Shown: positions 16,063-26,137, numbered from the stretch's first letter. The stretch: 64,000 bases of DNA from Methyloferula stellata AR4 (GCF_000385335.1 NZ_ARWA01000001.1:1938001-2002000), one strand, 5' to 3'. Numbers and translations: made by a program. The notes: a model not told the origin generated them from the sequence alone.

Positions 16063-17028
16063 ATGAAGCTTCTCCGCCTCGCGCCAGAGAATACCAAATT
16101 CGGCTTCATGCGTTTCAGGCGCATCAGCTATCCATTCTCGGCCGTGATGTCGATTGTCTCCGTCGTCTTGTTCCTGAGCGTCGGCATGAATTTCGGCATC
16201 GACTTTTCCGGCGGCACCTTGATCGAGCTCAAGGCGAAATCCGGCGTGGCGGATATCGCGCAATTGCGCGCGACCACCGAAAAAATGAATCTCGGCGATG
16301 TGGAAGTGCAAGGCTTCGGCTCGCCCTCGGAAGTGACTTTGCGCTTCGGCATTCAGCCGGGCGGCGACGCGGCGCAAGAGGGCGCCATCAGCCGCGTGAA
16401 AAACGCCATCGGCGACGAATATGAGATTCGCCGCACCGAGCTCGTTGGACCGCGCGTCTCGGGCGAACTCGTGCAATCCGGCACGCTCGGCGTCGTCGTC
16501 TCGATCATCGCTGTGCTCTGCTATTTGTGGTTTAGATTCGAATGGCAATTCGCGGTCGGCGCGATCATCGCCACCATGCACGATCTTCTGCTGACGGTTG
16601 GATTCTTCTCGATCACCCAGCTCGAATTCAACACGACATCGATCGCCGCCATTTTGACGATCGTCGGCTATTCGCTGAACGAAACCGTGGTCGTGCTGGA
16701 CCGTATCCGCGAGATGATGAAAAAATACCGCAAAATGCCGACCGATGAATTGATCGACCTCTCGGTCAACGCCGTTCTGCCGCGCACGATCATGACGGCG
16801 ACGACGGTCTTTCTCGCGCTTCTTTCGCTCGTGACATTCGGCGGGGCGGTGATCCGCTCCTTTTCGCTCGCGATGATCTGGGGTATTTTCGTTGCGACCT
16901 ATTCGTCGATCTTCATCTGTTCGCCGATGCTGATCTATCTCGGCCTGCGCAACGAAGGACCCGAACCTGCGCCGACGGCCCCGGCCAAAACGGGCACGGG
17001 CAAAACGGCTGCGAAAGCCGCCGCGTGA
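16063..17028 (+). CDS. secF: Protein translocase subunit SecF
   Basis: 321 aa, six membrane helices expected. The N-terminus carries FSAVMSIVSVVLFLSVGMNF-type helix 1 followed by FGIDFSGGTLIELK, the SecF signature. Then come FEWQFAVGAIIATMHDLLLT and LTIVGYSLNETVVVLDRIRE, the paired transmembrane motif, and a final Ala/Lys/Thr-rich tail. Partner of SecD. The stop codon overlaps the start of the next gene (GTGA), suggesting that gene is translationally coupled. Confidence 0.95.
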   Translation: MKLLRLAPENTKFGFMRFRRISYPFSAVMSIVSVVLFLSVGMNFGIDFSGGTLIELKAKSGVADIAQLRATTEKMNLGDVEVQGFGSPSEVTLRFGIQPGGDAAQEGAISRVKNAIGDEYEIRRTELVGPRVSGELVQSGTLGVVVSIIAVLCYLWFRFEWQFAVGAIIATMHDLLLTVGFFSITQLEFNTTSIAAILTIVGYSLNETVVVLDRIREMMKKYRKMPTDELIDLSVNAVLPRTIMTATTVFLALLSLVTFGGAVIRSFSLAMIWGIFVATYSSIFICSPMLIYLGLRNEGPEPAPTAPAKTGTGKTAAKAAA

Positions 17029-17411
17029 GCGAACCGAAATATTCAGGCTTTCTTCCCGGCAAACATGTCATCGAAGCCTATGGGCAAGGCGGCTTCCGTT
17101 TCGGAGGTATGTCGCATAAGGGCTCGATCCTGGCGCTTCCCTCCGGCATCAGTGCGTGGAGCGTGCACACACCCGACGAGATCGACGTCACCTCGCTTGC
17201 GTCGGTCTTCCAGGAGCCCAAAGGCGCAATCGAACATCTTTTGGTCGGCACGGGCCAGGCACTCGTGCCGCTTTCGGCAGCGTTGCGCCAGGCCCTGCGC
17301 GAGGCCGGAATTGTCGCAGAGCCGATGACGACGGGCGCCGCCGCCAACACATATTCGATCCTTTTGCGCGAGGATCGTCTGGTGGCCGCGGCGCTTTTGG
17401 CGGTGCCATAA
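17025..17411 (+). CDS. Mth938-domain (DUF498) protein, NDUFAF3 counterpart
   Basis: 128 aa with GTG start overlapping the secF stop. Features of the Mth938/DUF498 fold: VIEAYGQGGFRFGGMSHKGS near residue 15, HLLVGTGQALVPLSAALRQA and MTTGAAANTYSILLREDR. Human NDUFAF3 (C3orf60), a complex I assembly factor, belongs to this family, and bacterial members beside secDF are known. The gene precedes an NDUFAF6-like gene, and the genome has a full nuo operon 22 kb away. A role in complex I assembly here is inference; there is no evidence of catalysis. Confidence 0.8.
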   Translation: MSEPKYSGFLPGKHVIEAYGQGGFRFGGMSHKGSILALPSGISAWSVHTPDEIDVTSLASVFQEPKGAIEHLLVGTGQALVPLSAALRQALREAGIVAEPMTTGAAANTYSILLREDRLVAAALLAVP

Positions 17412-17496
17412 TTTGCTGAGTCCTCAGGCGTCAGGCAAGACAGACATTCCATTATCAGATATGACGCGCCCGTCGATTTGAAGCGAATTGGATCCC

Positions 17497-18351
17497 ATGC
17501 CAGAACGCTCGGAAGATTACGCTTATTGCGAAACCATGCTGCGCCGCGACGATTCCGACCGGTGGCTCGCGACTTTCTTCGTTCCCGAGGCGTTTCGCAA
17601 ACATGTCTATGCGCTTTACGCCTTCAACATCGAGATCGCGCGGGTACGCGAGATCGTCTCCGAACCTCTGCTCGGTGAGATCCGCTATCAATGGTGGCGC
17701 GATGTGCTTGAAAAGCCCGGGGAGGGGGATGTCGCAGCCAATCCGGTCGCGGCGGCTTTGCTCGATACGATCGAGCGTTTCGCCCTGCCGAAGGATTCGC
17801 TTCTGCGGCTGATCGATGCGCGTGTTTTCGATCTTTATGACGAACCGATGGAAGACATCGGCGCCTTCGAGGTCTATGCGGCGGCGACCACATCCAATCT
17901 CTTCCGGCTTGTGCGGCTCATCGTCGATCCGGAGGATATTGGCGGCGGGCTCGGCGTCGCCGAACATGGCGGCATCGCCTATGCGGTGACGGGACTTCTG
18001 CGCGCATTGCCTTGGCACAGTGCGCGCGGCCAGCTCTATGTGCCGCGCGAACTTCTGAAACGGTTTGGCGCCGATCGCACGGATTTCGCGCTGGGGCGGG
18101 CGACGCCCGAAATCTGCGCGGCGCTCGCGGAGATGCGCAATTTCGCGCGCAACCATTTGGAAGTCTTCGCGACGCGCATCGCCGGCCTTCCCGACGCCAG
18201 CCAGGCACCGTTTCTGCCGGTTGCGTTGTGCGAGCTTTATCTGAAGCAGATGGACAAGCGCCGCTACGACCCGTTCAAGACGCCGGTCGTCCTGCCGCAA
18301 TGGCAGCGGCAATGGGCGCTGTGGCGCGCCTCGCGCAATTGGCGTAGCTAG
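17497..18351 (+). CDS. Squalene/phytoene-synthase-fold protein, NDUFAF6 counterpart
   Basis: 284 aa. The fold family is shown by FRKHVYALYAFNIEIARVRE, LGEIRYQWWRDVL and LRALPWHSARGQLYVPRELL. Both Asp-rich, magnesium-binding motifs of real prenyl synthases are absent: ALYAF is followed by NIEIARVREIVSE instead of a DDxxD-type run, and the second site reads LLRALPWHSARG with no acidic pair. This matches NDUFAF6, the non-catalytic complex I assembly factor, rather than a carotenoid or hopanoid enzyme. ATG 17497 was chosen; a TTG three codons earlier is possible. It follows the NDUFAF3-like gene by 85 bases. Confidence 0.78.
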   Translation: MPERSEDYAYCETMLRRDDSDRWLATFFVPEAFRKHVYALYAFNIEIARVREIVSEPLLGEIRYQWWRDVLEKPGEGDVAANPVAAALLDTIERFALPKDSLLRLIDARVFDLYDEPMEDIGAFEVYAAATTSNLFRLVRLIVDPEDIGGGLGVAEHGGIAYAVTGLLRALPWHSARGQLYVPRELLKRFGADRTDFALGRATPEICAALAEMRNFARNHLEVFATRIAGLPDASQAPFLPVALCELYLKQMDKRRYDPFKTPVVLPQWQRQWALWRASRNWRS

Positions 18352-18352
18352 A

Positions 18353-18398
18353 GCATCGGACCGAAAAGTGCGAAGCGGTTTTCGGATAAATCCGATGC
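18353..18398. repeat. P1 palindromic repeat (GCATCGGA variant)
   Basis: GCATCGGACCGAAAAGT...GGTTTTCGG...AATCCGATGC, directly after the NDUFAF6-like stop. A partial second copy (GCATCGGACCGATT) starts at 18416. The remaining spacer to ileS (to 18587) shows no T-box or other RNA motif. Confidence 0.75.
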
Positions 18399-18587
18399 GA
18401 CCAAAAAGACTGAAGGCATCGGACCGATTCTATATAAACATTCGCCGCCCTAGACGCAGGCTTAATATCTGGAAAGTTGATCCTATTTCCCGGACATGAT
18501 CTAAGCGGCATCTCGTGGCAAAACGGGTCCCATCGTGCGCTTTTTGCATAGGGTCCTGGCACGAAATGCTCGAATGAGCCGGATATC

Positions 18588-21500
18588 ATGAACGATCAAC
18601 CGAAAATGGCCGCTTCCGAGAAGACGGATGGGCCGGACTATTCAAAGACGCTCTTTCTGCCGCAGACGGATTTCCCGATGCGCGCCGGGCTGCCCAAGAA
18701 GGAGCCCGAGCTTTTGGCGCGCTGGACCGAGATCGGCCTCTACCAGCGCCTGCGCGAAACCGCCGCCGGGCGTCCGAAATTCGTGCTTCATGACGGGCCG
18801 CCCTATGCCAATGGCAATATTCATATCGGCCATGCGCTGAACAAGATCCTGAAGGATCTCGTCACCCGTTCGCAGCAGATGATGGCAAAGGATTCGAATT
18901 ATGTTCCGGGCTGGGACTGCCACGGCCTGCCGATCGAGTGGAAGATCGAGGAGCAATATCGCGCCAAGGGCAAGAACAAGGATGCCGTGCCGGTCATCGA
19001 GTTCCGGCGCGAATGCCGCGCCTTCGCGGAGAATTGGGTCAATATCCAGCGCGAGGAATTCAAGCGGCTCGGCGTCGCCGGCGATTGGGATCATCCCTAT
19101 CTCACGATGAGTTTTCCGGCCGAGGCGCAGATCGCCCGCGAGATCATGAAATTCGCGGCCAATGGCTTGCTCTACCGCGGCTCGAAGCCGGTCATGTGGA
19201 GCGTCGTCGAAAAGACGGCATTGGCCGAAGCCGAAGTCGAATATGAGGACCATACCAGCGACACGGTCTATGTGGCGTTTCCTGTCTCGTCCTTGAAATG
19301 CGAAGGCGCGAGCGGGCAGACCGATCTCTTGAATGCGCAAGTCGTCATCTGGACCACGACGCCTTGGACGATTCCGGCCAATCGCGCGATCTCCTATTCG
19401 CATAAGATCGCCTATGGGCTCTATCGCGTGACGGCAGCGCCCGAGACGAATTGGGCCAAGGTGGGCGCGACCTATGTGCTTGCCGACAATCTTGCCGAGA
19501 GCGTCTTCAAGGCGGCCAAGGCCGATGCTTTCGAACGGGTGCGGGAAGTCACCGCCGCCGAACTCGCCGGTCTCACCTGCGCGCATGCGCTGGCCGATGT
19601 CATTCCTGCCTATAGTTTCCCGGTGCCGCTTTTCGACGGCGACCATGTGACGGATGACACCGGCACGGGCTTCGTCCATACCGCGCCTTCGCATGGCCGC
19701 GACGACTTCGACATATGGATGGCGAATGGCCGCGTGCTCGCCGAACGCGGCATCGAAACCCGCATTCCTTACACGGTCGATGCCGACGGCTTCCTGACCA
19801 AGGAAGCACCGGGCTTCGAAGGCCGCCGCGTCATCGACGACAAAGGCAATAAAGGCGATGCCAACGAGGCCGTCATCAAGGCTTTGATCGAGGCCGGCCA
19901 TCTCGTCGCGCGCGGCAGGCTGAAGCACCAATATCCGCATAGTTGGCGGTCGAAGAAGCCGCTCATCTTCCGCAACACGCCGCAATGGTTCATCGCTTTG
20001 GACAGACCGATCAGCTCTCCGACTTTTTTGCCTGGCGATCATGTTGCCCAGCGGGCCGTCTCTGGTGAGGCAAACTATCTGCAGACGCTGGACACTCTAC
20101 GTAACAGGGCTTTGAAAGAGATCGCAAAGACGCGCTGGTATCCGGCCGCGGGCGAGAACCGCATCACCGGCATGATCGCTAATCGGCCAGACTGGGTTGT
20201 CTCCAGGCAAAGAGCCTGGGGCGTGCCGATCGCCGTCTTCGTTAATCGCGAGAGCGAAGAAATTCTCGTCGACGATAAAGTCAACAAGCGCATCGCCGAT
20301 GCCTTCGAGGCCGAAGGCGCCGATGCCTGGTTCGCGGATGATGCCGCCTCGCGCTTTCTTGGCGCCGATTACGATCCCGCGCTGTTCGAGAAGGTCAATG
20401 ACGTGCTCGACGTCTGGTTCGATTCAGGCTCGACCCATACGTTCACGCTCGACGATCCGGTTCATTTTCCGGGCCTCGCCGGAATCCATCGTCTGCGCGA
20501 CGGCGGCCTGGACGAGATCATGTATCTCGAAGGCTCGGACCAGCATCGCGGCTGGTTTCACTCCTCGCTGCTCGAAAGCTGCGGCACCCGCGGACGCGCA
20601 CCTTACGACGCTGTTCTTACCCATGGTTTCGTCTTGGACGAAAAGGGTCAGAAAATGTCGAAGTCGCTCGGCAATGTCACGGCGCCGCAGACGGTCATCA
20701 AGGATTCCGGCGCCGATATTCTGCGCCTTTGGGTGGCTGCGTCCGATTATTCCGACGATCTGCGCATCGGCCCGGAGATCTTGAAGACCTTTGTCGAAAC
20801 CTATCGCAAATTGCGCAACACGATCCGCTGGATGCTGGGTTCGCTCGCGCATTATGATCGGCATGCGACCGTCGGCTTCGACCGCATGGGCGAGGTCGAG
20901 CGCCTCATGCTGCATCGGCTGAAGGAATTGGACGAAGACATCCGCGATGCCTATGAGCGCTTCGATTACAAGCGCGTCGTGGCACGGCTGTCGGCCTTCC
21001 TCAATACGGATCTTTCGGCCTTCTATTTCGACATCCGCAAGGACACGCTTTATTGCGAGCCGATCTCAAGCGAGAAGCGCCGCGCCGCGCTTGAAGCGAT
21101 CGAGCAGATTTTCCGCGCCGTGACTTTGTGGCTCGCGCCGATCCTCGTCTTCACCTCGGAAGAATGCTGGCTCGCGCGTTATGGCGACACCGTTTCGGTA
21201 CATCTCGAAACATTCGAAGAGATCCCGGCTGTATGGCGCGACGATGCGCTGGCTGCGAAATGGGAGCAGATCCGCCGCATCCGTTCCGTGGTGACCGGCG
21301 CGCTTGAAATCGAACGGGCGCAAAAACACATCGGCTCGTCGCTTGAGGCGGCGCCCATCGTCTATATCGCGGATGCGGCCATGCGGGCTTTGCTCGATGG
21401 CATCGACTTCGCCGAAATCTGCATCACCTCGGATCTCAAGATCGAGGCGGGCGAGGGGCCGGCGGAGGCCTTCCGTCTTCCGGATGTTCCAGGTGTGGCC

Positions 21501-21647
21501 GTCGTCGTCGCACGGGCCGAAGGCCGCAAATGCGCACGCTCGTGGAAGATCTCGCCCCTCGTCGGCAGTGATCCCGAATTCCCCGATGTGACGCCGCGCG
21601 ACGCGCAGGCGTTGCGCGAATTGAAGGCAGCGGGCCTTTGGCCATGA
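18588..21647 (+). CDS. ileS: Isoleucyl-tRNA synthetase
   Basis: Class I synthetase of 1019 aa. [15 protein letters not shown] (HIGH motif) lies near residue 68-82, [14 protein letters not shown] in the editing domain, [16 protein letters not shown] ahead of the active site, and [11 protein letters not shown] (KMSKS) near residue 690. The C-terminal anticodon-binding part includes the [24 protein letters not shown] block. There is no C-terminal zinc finger, as usual for alphaproteobacteria. A run of about 20 residues near 475-497 (from SSPTFLPGD onward) looks like an insertion relative to relatives I remember. The stop overlaps the lspA start by four bases. Confidence 0.97.
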   Translation: MNDQPKMAASEKTDGPDYSKTLFLPQTDFPMRAGLPKKEPELLARWTEIGLYQRLRETAAGRPKFVLHDGPPYANGNIHIGHALNKILKDLVTRSQQMMAKDSNYVPGWDCHGLPIEWKIEEQYRAKGKNKDAVPVIEFRRECRAFAENWVNIQREEFKRLGVAGDWDHPYLTMSFPAEAQIAREIMKFAANGLLYRGSKPVMWSVVEKTALAEAEVEYEDHTSDTVYVAFPVSSLKCEGASGQTDLLNAQVVIWTTTPWTIPANRAISYSHKIAYGLYRVTAAPETNWAKVGATYVLADNLAESVFKAAKADAFERVREVTAAELAGLTCAHALADVIPAYSFPVPLFDGDHVTDDTGTGFVHTAPSHGRDDFDIWMANGRVLAERGIETRIPYTVDADGFLTKEAPGFEGRRVIDDKGNKGDANEAVIKALIEAGHLVARGRLKHQYPHSWRSKKPLIFRNTPQWFIALDRPISSPTFLPGDHVAQRAVSGEANYLQTLDTLRNRALKEIAKTRWYPAAGENRITGMIANRPDWVVSRQRAWGVPIAVFVNRESEEILVDDKVNKRIADAFEAEGADAWFADDAASRFLGADYDPALFEKVNDVLDVWFDSGSTHTFTLDDPVHFPGLAGIHRLRDGGLDEIMYLEGSDQHRGWFHSSLLESCGTRGRAPYDAVLTHGFVLDEKGQKMSKSLGNVTAPQTVIKDSGADILRLWVAASDYSDDLRIGPEILKTFVETYRKLRNTIRWMLGSLAHYDRHATVGFDRMGEVERLMLHRLKELDEDIRDAYERFDYKRVVARLSAFLNTDLSAFYFDIRKDTLYCEPISSEKRRAALEAIEQIFRAVTLWLAPILVFTSEECWLARYGDTVSVHLETFEEIPAVWRDDALAAKWEQIRRIRSVVTGALEIERAQKHIGSSLEAAPIVYIADAAMRALLDGIDFAEICITSDLKIEAGEGPAEAFRLPDVPGVAVVVARAEGRKCARSWKISPLVGSDPEFPDVTPRDAQALRELKAAGLWP

Positions 21648-22186
21648 GCCCACGGCTGCTTGGCGGCCTGGCCGCGCTCGTCACGCTGATCGCCGATCAG
21701 GCCAATAAGTTTTGGCTGATCTGGGTCTTCGGCATAGGCGAGCGTCAGCCGGTGCGGCTGACACCTTTCTTCGACATCATCTATGCGCGCAACACGGGCA
21801 TTTCCTATTCGCTGCTGAGTGCCAATACAGAGCTGGCGCGCTGGGCTCTCTTCGCTGCGACCTTTGCTGCGACGCTCCTCATCGCCTTCTGGCTGTGGCG
21901 GGCGCGCACGAAGCTCGTCGCATTGGGTCTCGGCCTCATCGTCGGCGGCGCGCTTGGCAATGCCTGCGACCGGTTTTTCTTCGGCGCGGTCGCGGATTTT
22001 TACCATTTTCATGTGGGCGGCTTCTCTTGGTATATTTTCAACCTTGCGGATTGCGCGATCGTCGCGGGCGTCGGCCTTCTCATCTACGACTCCCTCATTC
22101 TCCGGCTCGCCGAGAGGGCAGGCGGGAGGGGCGAGACCGGCGGGATTAGCCAAACTGCCACCAAATCGCCGCGAAGTGAGGCATAA
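21644..22186 (+). CDS. lspA: Lipoprotein signal peptidase (signal peptidase II)
   Basis: 180-aa inner-membrane aspartyl protease that removes signal peptides from diacylated prolipoproteins. Four hydrophobic segments; catalytic Asp118 in [10 protein letters not shown] and Asp136 in [26 protein letters not shown] is the conserved turn. It is coupled to ileS by a four-base overlap, the classical ileS-lspA pair. Polar tail after residue 155. Confidence 0.95.
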   Translation: MSPRLLGGLAALVTLIADQANKFWLIWVFGIGERQPVRLTPFFDIIYARNTGISYSLLSANTELARWALFAATFAATLLIAFWLWRARTKLVALGLGLIVGGALGNACDRFFFGAVADFYHFHVGGFSWYIFNLADCAIVAGVGLLIYDSLILRLAERAGGRGETGGISQTATKSPRSEA

Positions 22187-22274
22187 TTCCAAAGACATGC
22201 CTCTGAAAACCTATAGAGTTTTCGGGTGTCGTCCGGGGGTTCCGCCGCGTGTTACGGTGAAAAAGGCGAATATC

Positions 22275-22970
22275 ATGGCTTTCGATCATCTCAAGTTCTC
22301 GCAGAAGACATGCATGGCGACCGCAGGCGCCGCGCTTTTGATCGGCGCGTTCTATGCGGTGCCGGCCAAGGCCTTCGAAGATACGAATACGTTCAATTCC
22401 TTCTTGGGCTTCTTCGGCATGCAAGCCGATAAGGACAAAGATTCGATTGATTATCGTGCCCGCGCGCCGCTCGTCGTGCCGCCGAAGATGGATCTGCCGC
22501 CGCCTCAAGCCGCCAACGCCGGCCATCCGCAGGATTGGCCGATCGATCCGGACGTGACCGCCCGCCGTAAAGCTCTAGCTGACTCGCACCGGCCGGCGCC
22601 GCAGATCACGCCGAACACCCGGGCTGAAATCTCCAAAGAAGAGCTCATGAAGGGCCGGAGCGATACGACGATCACCGTGGATGACAAAGACGATAGCTGC
22701 GGTGCGCTGGGCGGAGCCGCATCGTGCGGAGGGTCGGCCTGGGATTATGTGACCCAGAAGCTTGGCGTATCGAAGAAAGAGGAAACGGTCGTCCTGACCG
22801 GCAAGGAGCCGGACCGGAAATATTTGACCGAGCCGCCGCCTGGTTACCGGGCGCCGACGGCCAAAGTCGCAGATACGCCGGATAGGGTGAAAACCGCTCC
22901 CGACGATGGCGATGCGCAGGCCTATATCCGCAAGGAGCAGGCACATAAGCATTCGGTTGACAACGACTAA
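22275..22970 (+). CDS. Secreted hypothetical protein, 231 aa
   Basis: ATG at 22275 gives a clear Sec signal peptide: basic start (HLKFSQK), hydrophobic core ATAGAALLIGAFYAV and cleavage after PAKA. No lipobox Cys, so it is not an LspA substrate despite following lspA. The mature protein is hydrophilic and Pro/Asp/Lys-rich with a short helical motif (TFNSFLGFFGMQ), and a Cys pair in DDSCGALGGAASCGGSAWDY that may form a disulfide. It lies between lspA and the M16 peptidases. Function not recognised. The frame is open far upstream inside lspA, but without signal-peptide logic. Confidence 0.7.
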   Translation: MAFDHLKFSQKTCMATAGAALLIGAFYAVPAKAFEDTNTFNSFLGFFGMQADKDKDSIDYRARAPLVVPPKMDLPPPQAANAGHPQDWPIDPDVTARRKALADSHRPAPQITPNTRAEISKEELMKGRSDTTITVDDKDDSCGALGGAASCGGSAWDYVTQKLGVSKKEETVVLTGKEPDRKYLTEPPPGYRAPTAKVADTPDRVKTAPDDGDAQAYIRKEQAHKHSVDND

Positions 22971-22984
22971 GCCGGCCTGACCTA

Positions 22985-23024
22985 GGCATGCCACCCCGGC
23001 GAAATTCCGCAGGGGTGGGGTGCC
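22985..23024 (+). terminator. Stem-loop, possible terminator after the secreted hypothetical gene
   Basis: Arms CCACCCC (22991-22997) and GGGGTGG (23012-23018) with outer GGCA / TGCC pairing. It lies 15 bases after the stop codon. No T-run follows, so intrinsic termination is uncertain. Confidence 0.35.
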
Positions 23025-23173
23025 GGTTTGGGAATTTCTGTCTATATTGCTTTCATCAACTGTGCGAACTGGCGCCGCGAAGGCTGCCGCTTCGCTGTCT
23101 TCTGATCATCAAAAGACGCGTTGAAACAAGATCATAGAGCGCCGGTGGACCGCCTCCGGCCGGGCGCTCTTGA

Positions 23174-24556
23174 ATGAAAGCGATGGATCTTATGTCGTCA
23201 GGTCAGATTCCGGCCGCTCCCGGTTCCCTCTTCCTCACACCGTCCGCTTCGGCTTCCGCGAAACCCTCGGGCCCCGCGATCGTGCAAGCCAAGCTGGAAA
23301 ATGGCCTCGATATCGTGGTGATCCCCGACCATCGCGCCCCGGTCGTGACGCATATGGTCTGGTATCGCAACGGCTCGGCGGATGATCCGCAGGGCAAGTC
23401 CGGCATCGCGCATTTTCTCGAACATCTGATGTTCAAGGGCACGCGCGACAATCCGCAAGGCAAATTCTCCGAACTCGTCGCCGATTTCGGCGGCCAGGAG
23501 AATGCCTTCACCTCGAATGATTACACGGCCTATTTTCAGCGCGTGCCCAAGGATCATCTGTCGGTCTGCATGGAATATGAGGCCGACCGGATGAAGAACC
23601 TCGTCCTTTCCGACGAGGTGGTCGCGCCCGAGCGCGACGTCGTTCTCGAAGAGCGCCGGATGCGCACCGATTCCGATCCGTCCGATCAATTGAACGAGGC
23701 GGTTCAAGCCGCGCTCTTCACGCATCATCCCTATGGCAAGCCGATCATCGGCTGGAGCCATGAGATCGAAAGCCTCGAGCGCGCCGATGCGCTCGGCTAT
23801 TACAATCGCTTCTACACGCCGGAAAACGCGATCCTCGTCGTTGCCGGCGATGTCGAGCCGACCGAGGTCGTCGAGCTTGCCCGCTCGATCTATGGGAAGA
23901 TCGAAGCGCATGGCGAAGCGCCGAAGCGCTTCCGGCCGCAAGAGCCGGAGCCGCGGGCGCATCGCCTCGTCAAACTCGCCGACGAAAAAGTCGAACAGCC
24001 TTCGCATCAGGCCGTCTATCTCGTGCCGTCCTATCGGACGGCCGAGCCCGGCGTCGGCGAGGCGCTCGAAGTTCTGGCGCATCTCCTCGGCGGCGGCCAG
24101 ACGAGCCTTTTGTTCAAATCGCTGGTGATCGATCAGAAGATCGCGGTCGCAGCCGGCGCGCATTATGCCGGGACGGCCGTCGATCAGACACGCTTCTATC
24201 TCTATGGCATGCCGGTGCCCGGCGTCAGCCTCGAGGCGCTCGATGCCGCGATCGACGCGGTTGTCGCCAAGGTCGTGCGCGACGGTATCGAGGAGGCCGA
24301 TCTCACCCGCGCCAAGACGCGGCTCGTGGCGGAGGCGATTTACGCACAGGACAATCAGGCGACGCTGGCGCGCTGGTACGGCGCCTCTCTCGCGACGGGC
24401 TTGAAGCTCGAAGATATCGCGGCCTGGCCCGACCGGATCGAAGCTGTGACCGCCGAGGACGTGAAAAAGGCGGCGCGCTGGCTCGACAAAAGGCGCGGCG
24501 TGACCGGCTTCCTGCTGCCGGTCCATCAGGAAGCACAAGGCATAGCAGCGGAATAG
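23174..24556 (+). CDS. M16 zinc metallopeptidase, catalytic subunit
   Basis: 460-aa pitrilysin/processing-peptidase-type protein. The inverted zinc motif HFLEH is at residues 80-84, with the distal ligand Glu160 in DVVLEERRMR, 76 residues on as usual. ENGLDIVVIPDHRAPVVTHM opens the domain. The N-terminal 30 residues are Ser/Ala/Pro-rich without a convincing signal peptide. It is paired with a second M16 gene 77 bases downstream that lacks the zinc motif, the arrangement of a heterodimer like mitochondrial MPP. Substrates are unknown. Confidence 0.9.
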   Translation: MKAMDLMSSGQIPAAPGSLFLTPSASASAKPSGPAIVQAKLENGLDIVVIPDHRAPVVTHMVWYRNGSADDPQGKSGIAHFLEHLMFKGTRDNPQGKFSELVADFGGQENAFTSNDYTAYFQRVPKDHLSVCMEYEADRMKNLVLSDEVVAPERDVVLEERRMRTDSDPSDQLNEAVQAALFTHHPYGKPIIGWSHEIESLERADALGYYNRFYTPENAILVVAGDVEPTEVVELARSIYGKIEAHGEAPKRFRPQEPEPRAHRLVKLADEKVEQPSHQAVYLVPSYRTAEPGVGEALEVLAHLLGGGQTSLLFKSLVIDQKIAVAAGAHYAGTAVDQTRFYLYGMPVPGVSLEALDAAIDAVVAKVVRDGIEEADLTRAKTRLVAEAIYAQDNQATLARWYGASLATGLKLEDIAAWPDRIEAVTAEDVKKAARWLDKRRGVTGFLLPVHQEAQGIAAE

Positions 24557-24633
24557 GCCTCGAGCGGCTGGCCGCATCTTCTGCGCGCGAATCAACGGGT
24601 TCGCGGCGACACCTTGATTGGACGTTTTAGGAC

Positions 24634-25914
24634 ATGACAGCACTGGCCAAGACCGAAAGCCCCTCCCGCGCCGCGAGCGTTCAGAAAGTCGTCTCGAAAG
24701 GCGGCATCGAAGCGTGGCTTGTCGAGGATTATGCGGTGCCGCTTATCGCGCTCGAATTCGCGGTAAAAGGCGGCGCGGCGCAAGATCCGCAAGGTAAGCC
24801 GGGTGTCGCCACCATGCTTGCCGGCCTGCTCGACGAAGGGGCAGGGCCTTACGACTCGGACGCGTTCCATCGCGCGCTCGACGATCATGCAATCGAAATG
24901 TCCTTTTCGGCCGATCGCGATGTGCTGGGCGGCCGTATGCAGACGCTGTCCCGGAATAGTGGCCGCGCGTTCGAGCTTTTGCGCATGGCGGTGACCCAGG
25001 CGCGGCTCGACGAGGAGCCTTTGGAACGCGTGCGCAGCCAGCTCTATGCCGGCCTCAAGCGCGAGGTGAACGATCCGGATTATGTCGCGGGCCGGACCTT
25101 CCGCGCCATGTCCTATCCGGGCCATCCTTATAGCGCGCCGGTGCGCGGCGAGCTTGAAAGCCTGCCGGCGCTGACTCGCGCTGATCTTCTCGCCATGCGG
25201 TCCTCGATGCTCGCTCGCGATACGTTGAAGATCGCGGTCGTCGGCGCCATCGATGCCGTGACGCTCGCAGGCCATCTCGACGACGTCTTCGGCGATCTGC
25301 CGGAAAAGTCGCATCTCGGCGTCATCGGGGACGTCGATGTGGCGGGCGCAGGCATGCGCTATGTCGTCGATGTCGACGTGCCGCAATCGACGATCCGCTT
25401 CGGCCGCCAAGGCATCGGCCGCAAGGACGTGGATTTCGTGCCGGCGACCGTGGTCAATCACATTCTCGGCGGCGGCATTTTCTCGGCCCGCCTCTTCCGC
25501 GAAGTGCGCGAAAAGCGCGGTCTTGCCTATTCGGTCTACTCGCAGCTCGCGACCTATGATCATGGCGCCATGCTGATCGGTGGCACCTCGACCAAGAACG
25601 AGCGCGCGGCGGAATCGATGGATGTCATCCAGGGCGAAATCTCGAATCTCTCCGAGCATGGCCCGACCGAGGAAGAGCTCGACAAAGCGAAGAAATATCT
25701 GATCGGCTCTTATGCGCTGCGCTTCGACACATCGACGAAGATCGCCGGTCAGCTCGTGCATTTGCAGAGCGACGGCTATGACGTGACCTATCTCGACGAG
25801 CGCAACAAGCTGATCGCCGCCGTCACGATGGAAGACGCCAAGCGCGCCGCGAAGCACCTCTTCGGCGATGCGAAGCTGCTGGTCGCCGTCGCGGGCAGGC
25901 CCGAGGGGATGTAG
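24634..25914 (+). CDS. M16 family protein, non-catalytic partner
   Basis: 426 aa of the same fold as the preceding gene, but where HxxEH should be the protein reads VATMLAGLLDEGAGPYD, so zinc cannot be bound in the usual way. It keeps FREVREKRGLAYSVYSQL, the Arg/Tyr-bearing motif that non-catalytic M16 partners contribute to the shared active site. It resembles the alpha-type subunit of M16B pairs. It is cotranscribed with the catalytic subunit. Confidence 0.88.
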   Translation: MTALAKTESPSRAASVQKVVSKGGIEAWLVEDYAVPLIALEFAVKGGAAQDPQGKPGVATMLAGLLDEGAGPYDSDAFHRALDDHAIEMSFSADRDVLGGRMQTLSRNSGRAFELLRMAVTQARLDEEPLERVRSQLYAGLKREVNDPDYVAGRTFRAMSYPGHPYSAPVRGELESLPALTRADLLAMRSSMLARDTLKIAVVGAIDAVTLAGHLDDVFGDLPEKSHLGVIGDVDVAGAGMRYVVDVDVPQSTIRFGRQGIGRKDVDFVPATVVNHILGGGIFSARLFREVREKRGLAYSVYSQLATYDHGAMLIGGTSTKNERAAESMDVIQGEISNLSEHGPTEEELDKAKKYLIGSYALRFDTSTKIAGQLVHLQSDGYDVTYLDERNKLIAAVTMEDAKRAAKHLFGDAKLLVAVAGRPEGM

Positions 25915-25930
25915 GACCTTCGTGTCCTAG

Positions 25931-25976
25931 TCCCTTGTGGGAGAAGATGCTCGGCGGAGCCAGCCGGATGAGGGGC
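25931..25976. repeat. P2 repeat fragment (half copy)
   Basis: TCCC-TTGTGGGA and GGCGGAGCCAGCC...GATGAGGGGC correspond to the left half of the P2 element at 28191; the right half is missing. Confidence 0.6.
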
Positions 25977-26054
25977 TTGCAGTCGAAAGCCCTATTGTCA
26001 TTCACAGCTTGCCAATCATCTCTTGGCGGCGAGCATGGCGAGCGGGCAGCTTTA

Positions 26055-26109
26055 GTCAATGATCGCTTCGCGACCGCCGCAGGCGGCGGCCCTTCGGGCC
26101 GTCATTGAC
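26055..26109. repeat. Perfect four-arm cloverleaf palindrome
   Basis: The 55 bases partition with no unpaired junction bases: outer stem GTCAATGA / TCATTGAC; then TCGC-TTC-GCGA; CCGCC-GCA-GGCGG; and CGGCCC-TTC-GGGCCG. Each hairpin has a three-base loop. No second copy is in the window. It may be a mobile palindromic element, a cruciform or a structured RNA. Confidence 0.7.
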
Positions 26110-26137
26110 AAAAGCAATGCCCACCTCGCCGAAAATG

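Noticed and set aside
17497-18351. Carotenoid or hopanoid synthase
   Set aside because: Both Asp-rich catalytic motifs are missing, and the context is secDF plus an NDUFAF3-like gene.
18399-18587. T-box leader of ileS
   Set aside because: No T-box sequence or terminator; not expected in alphaproteobacteria.
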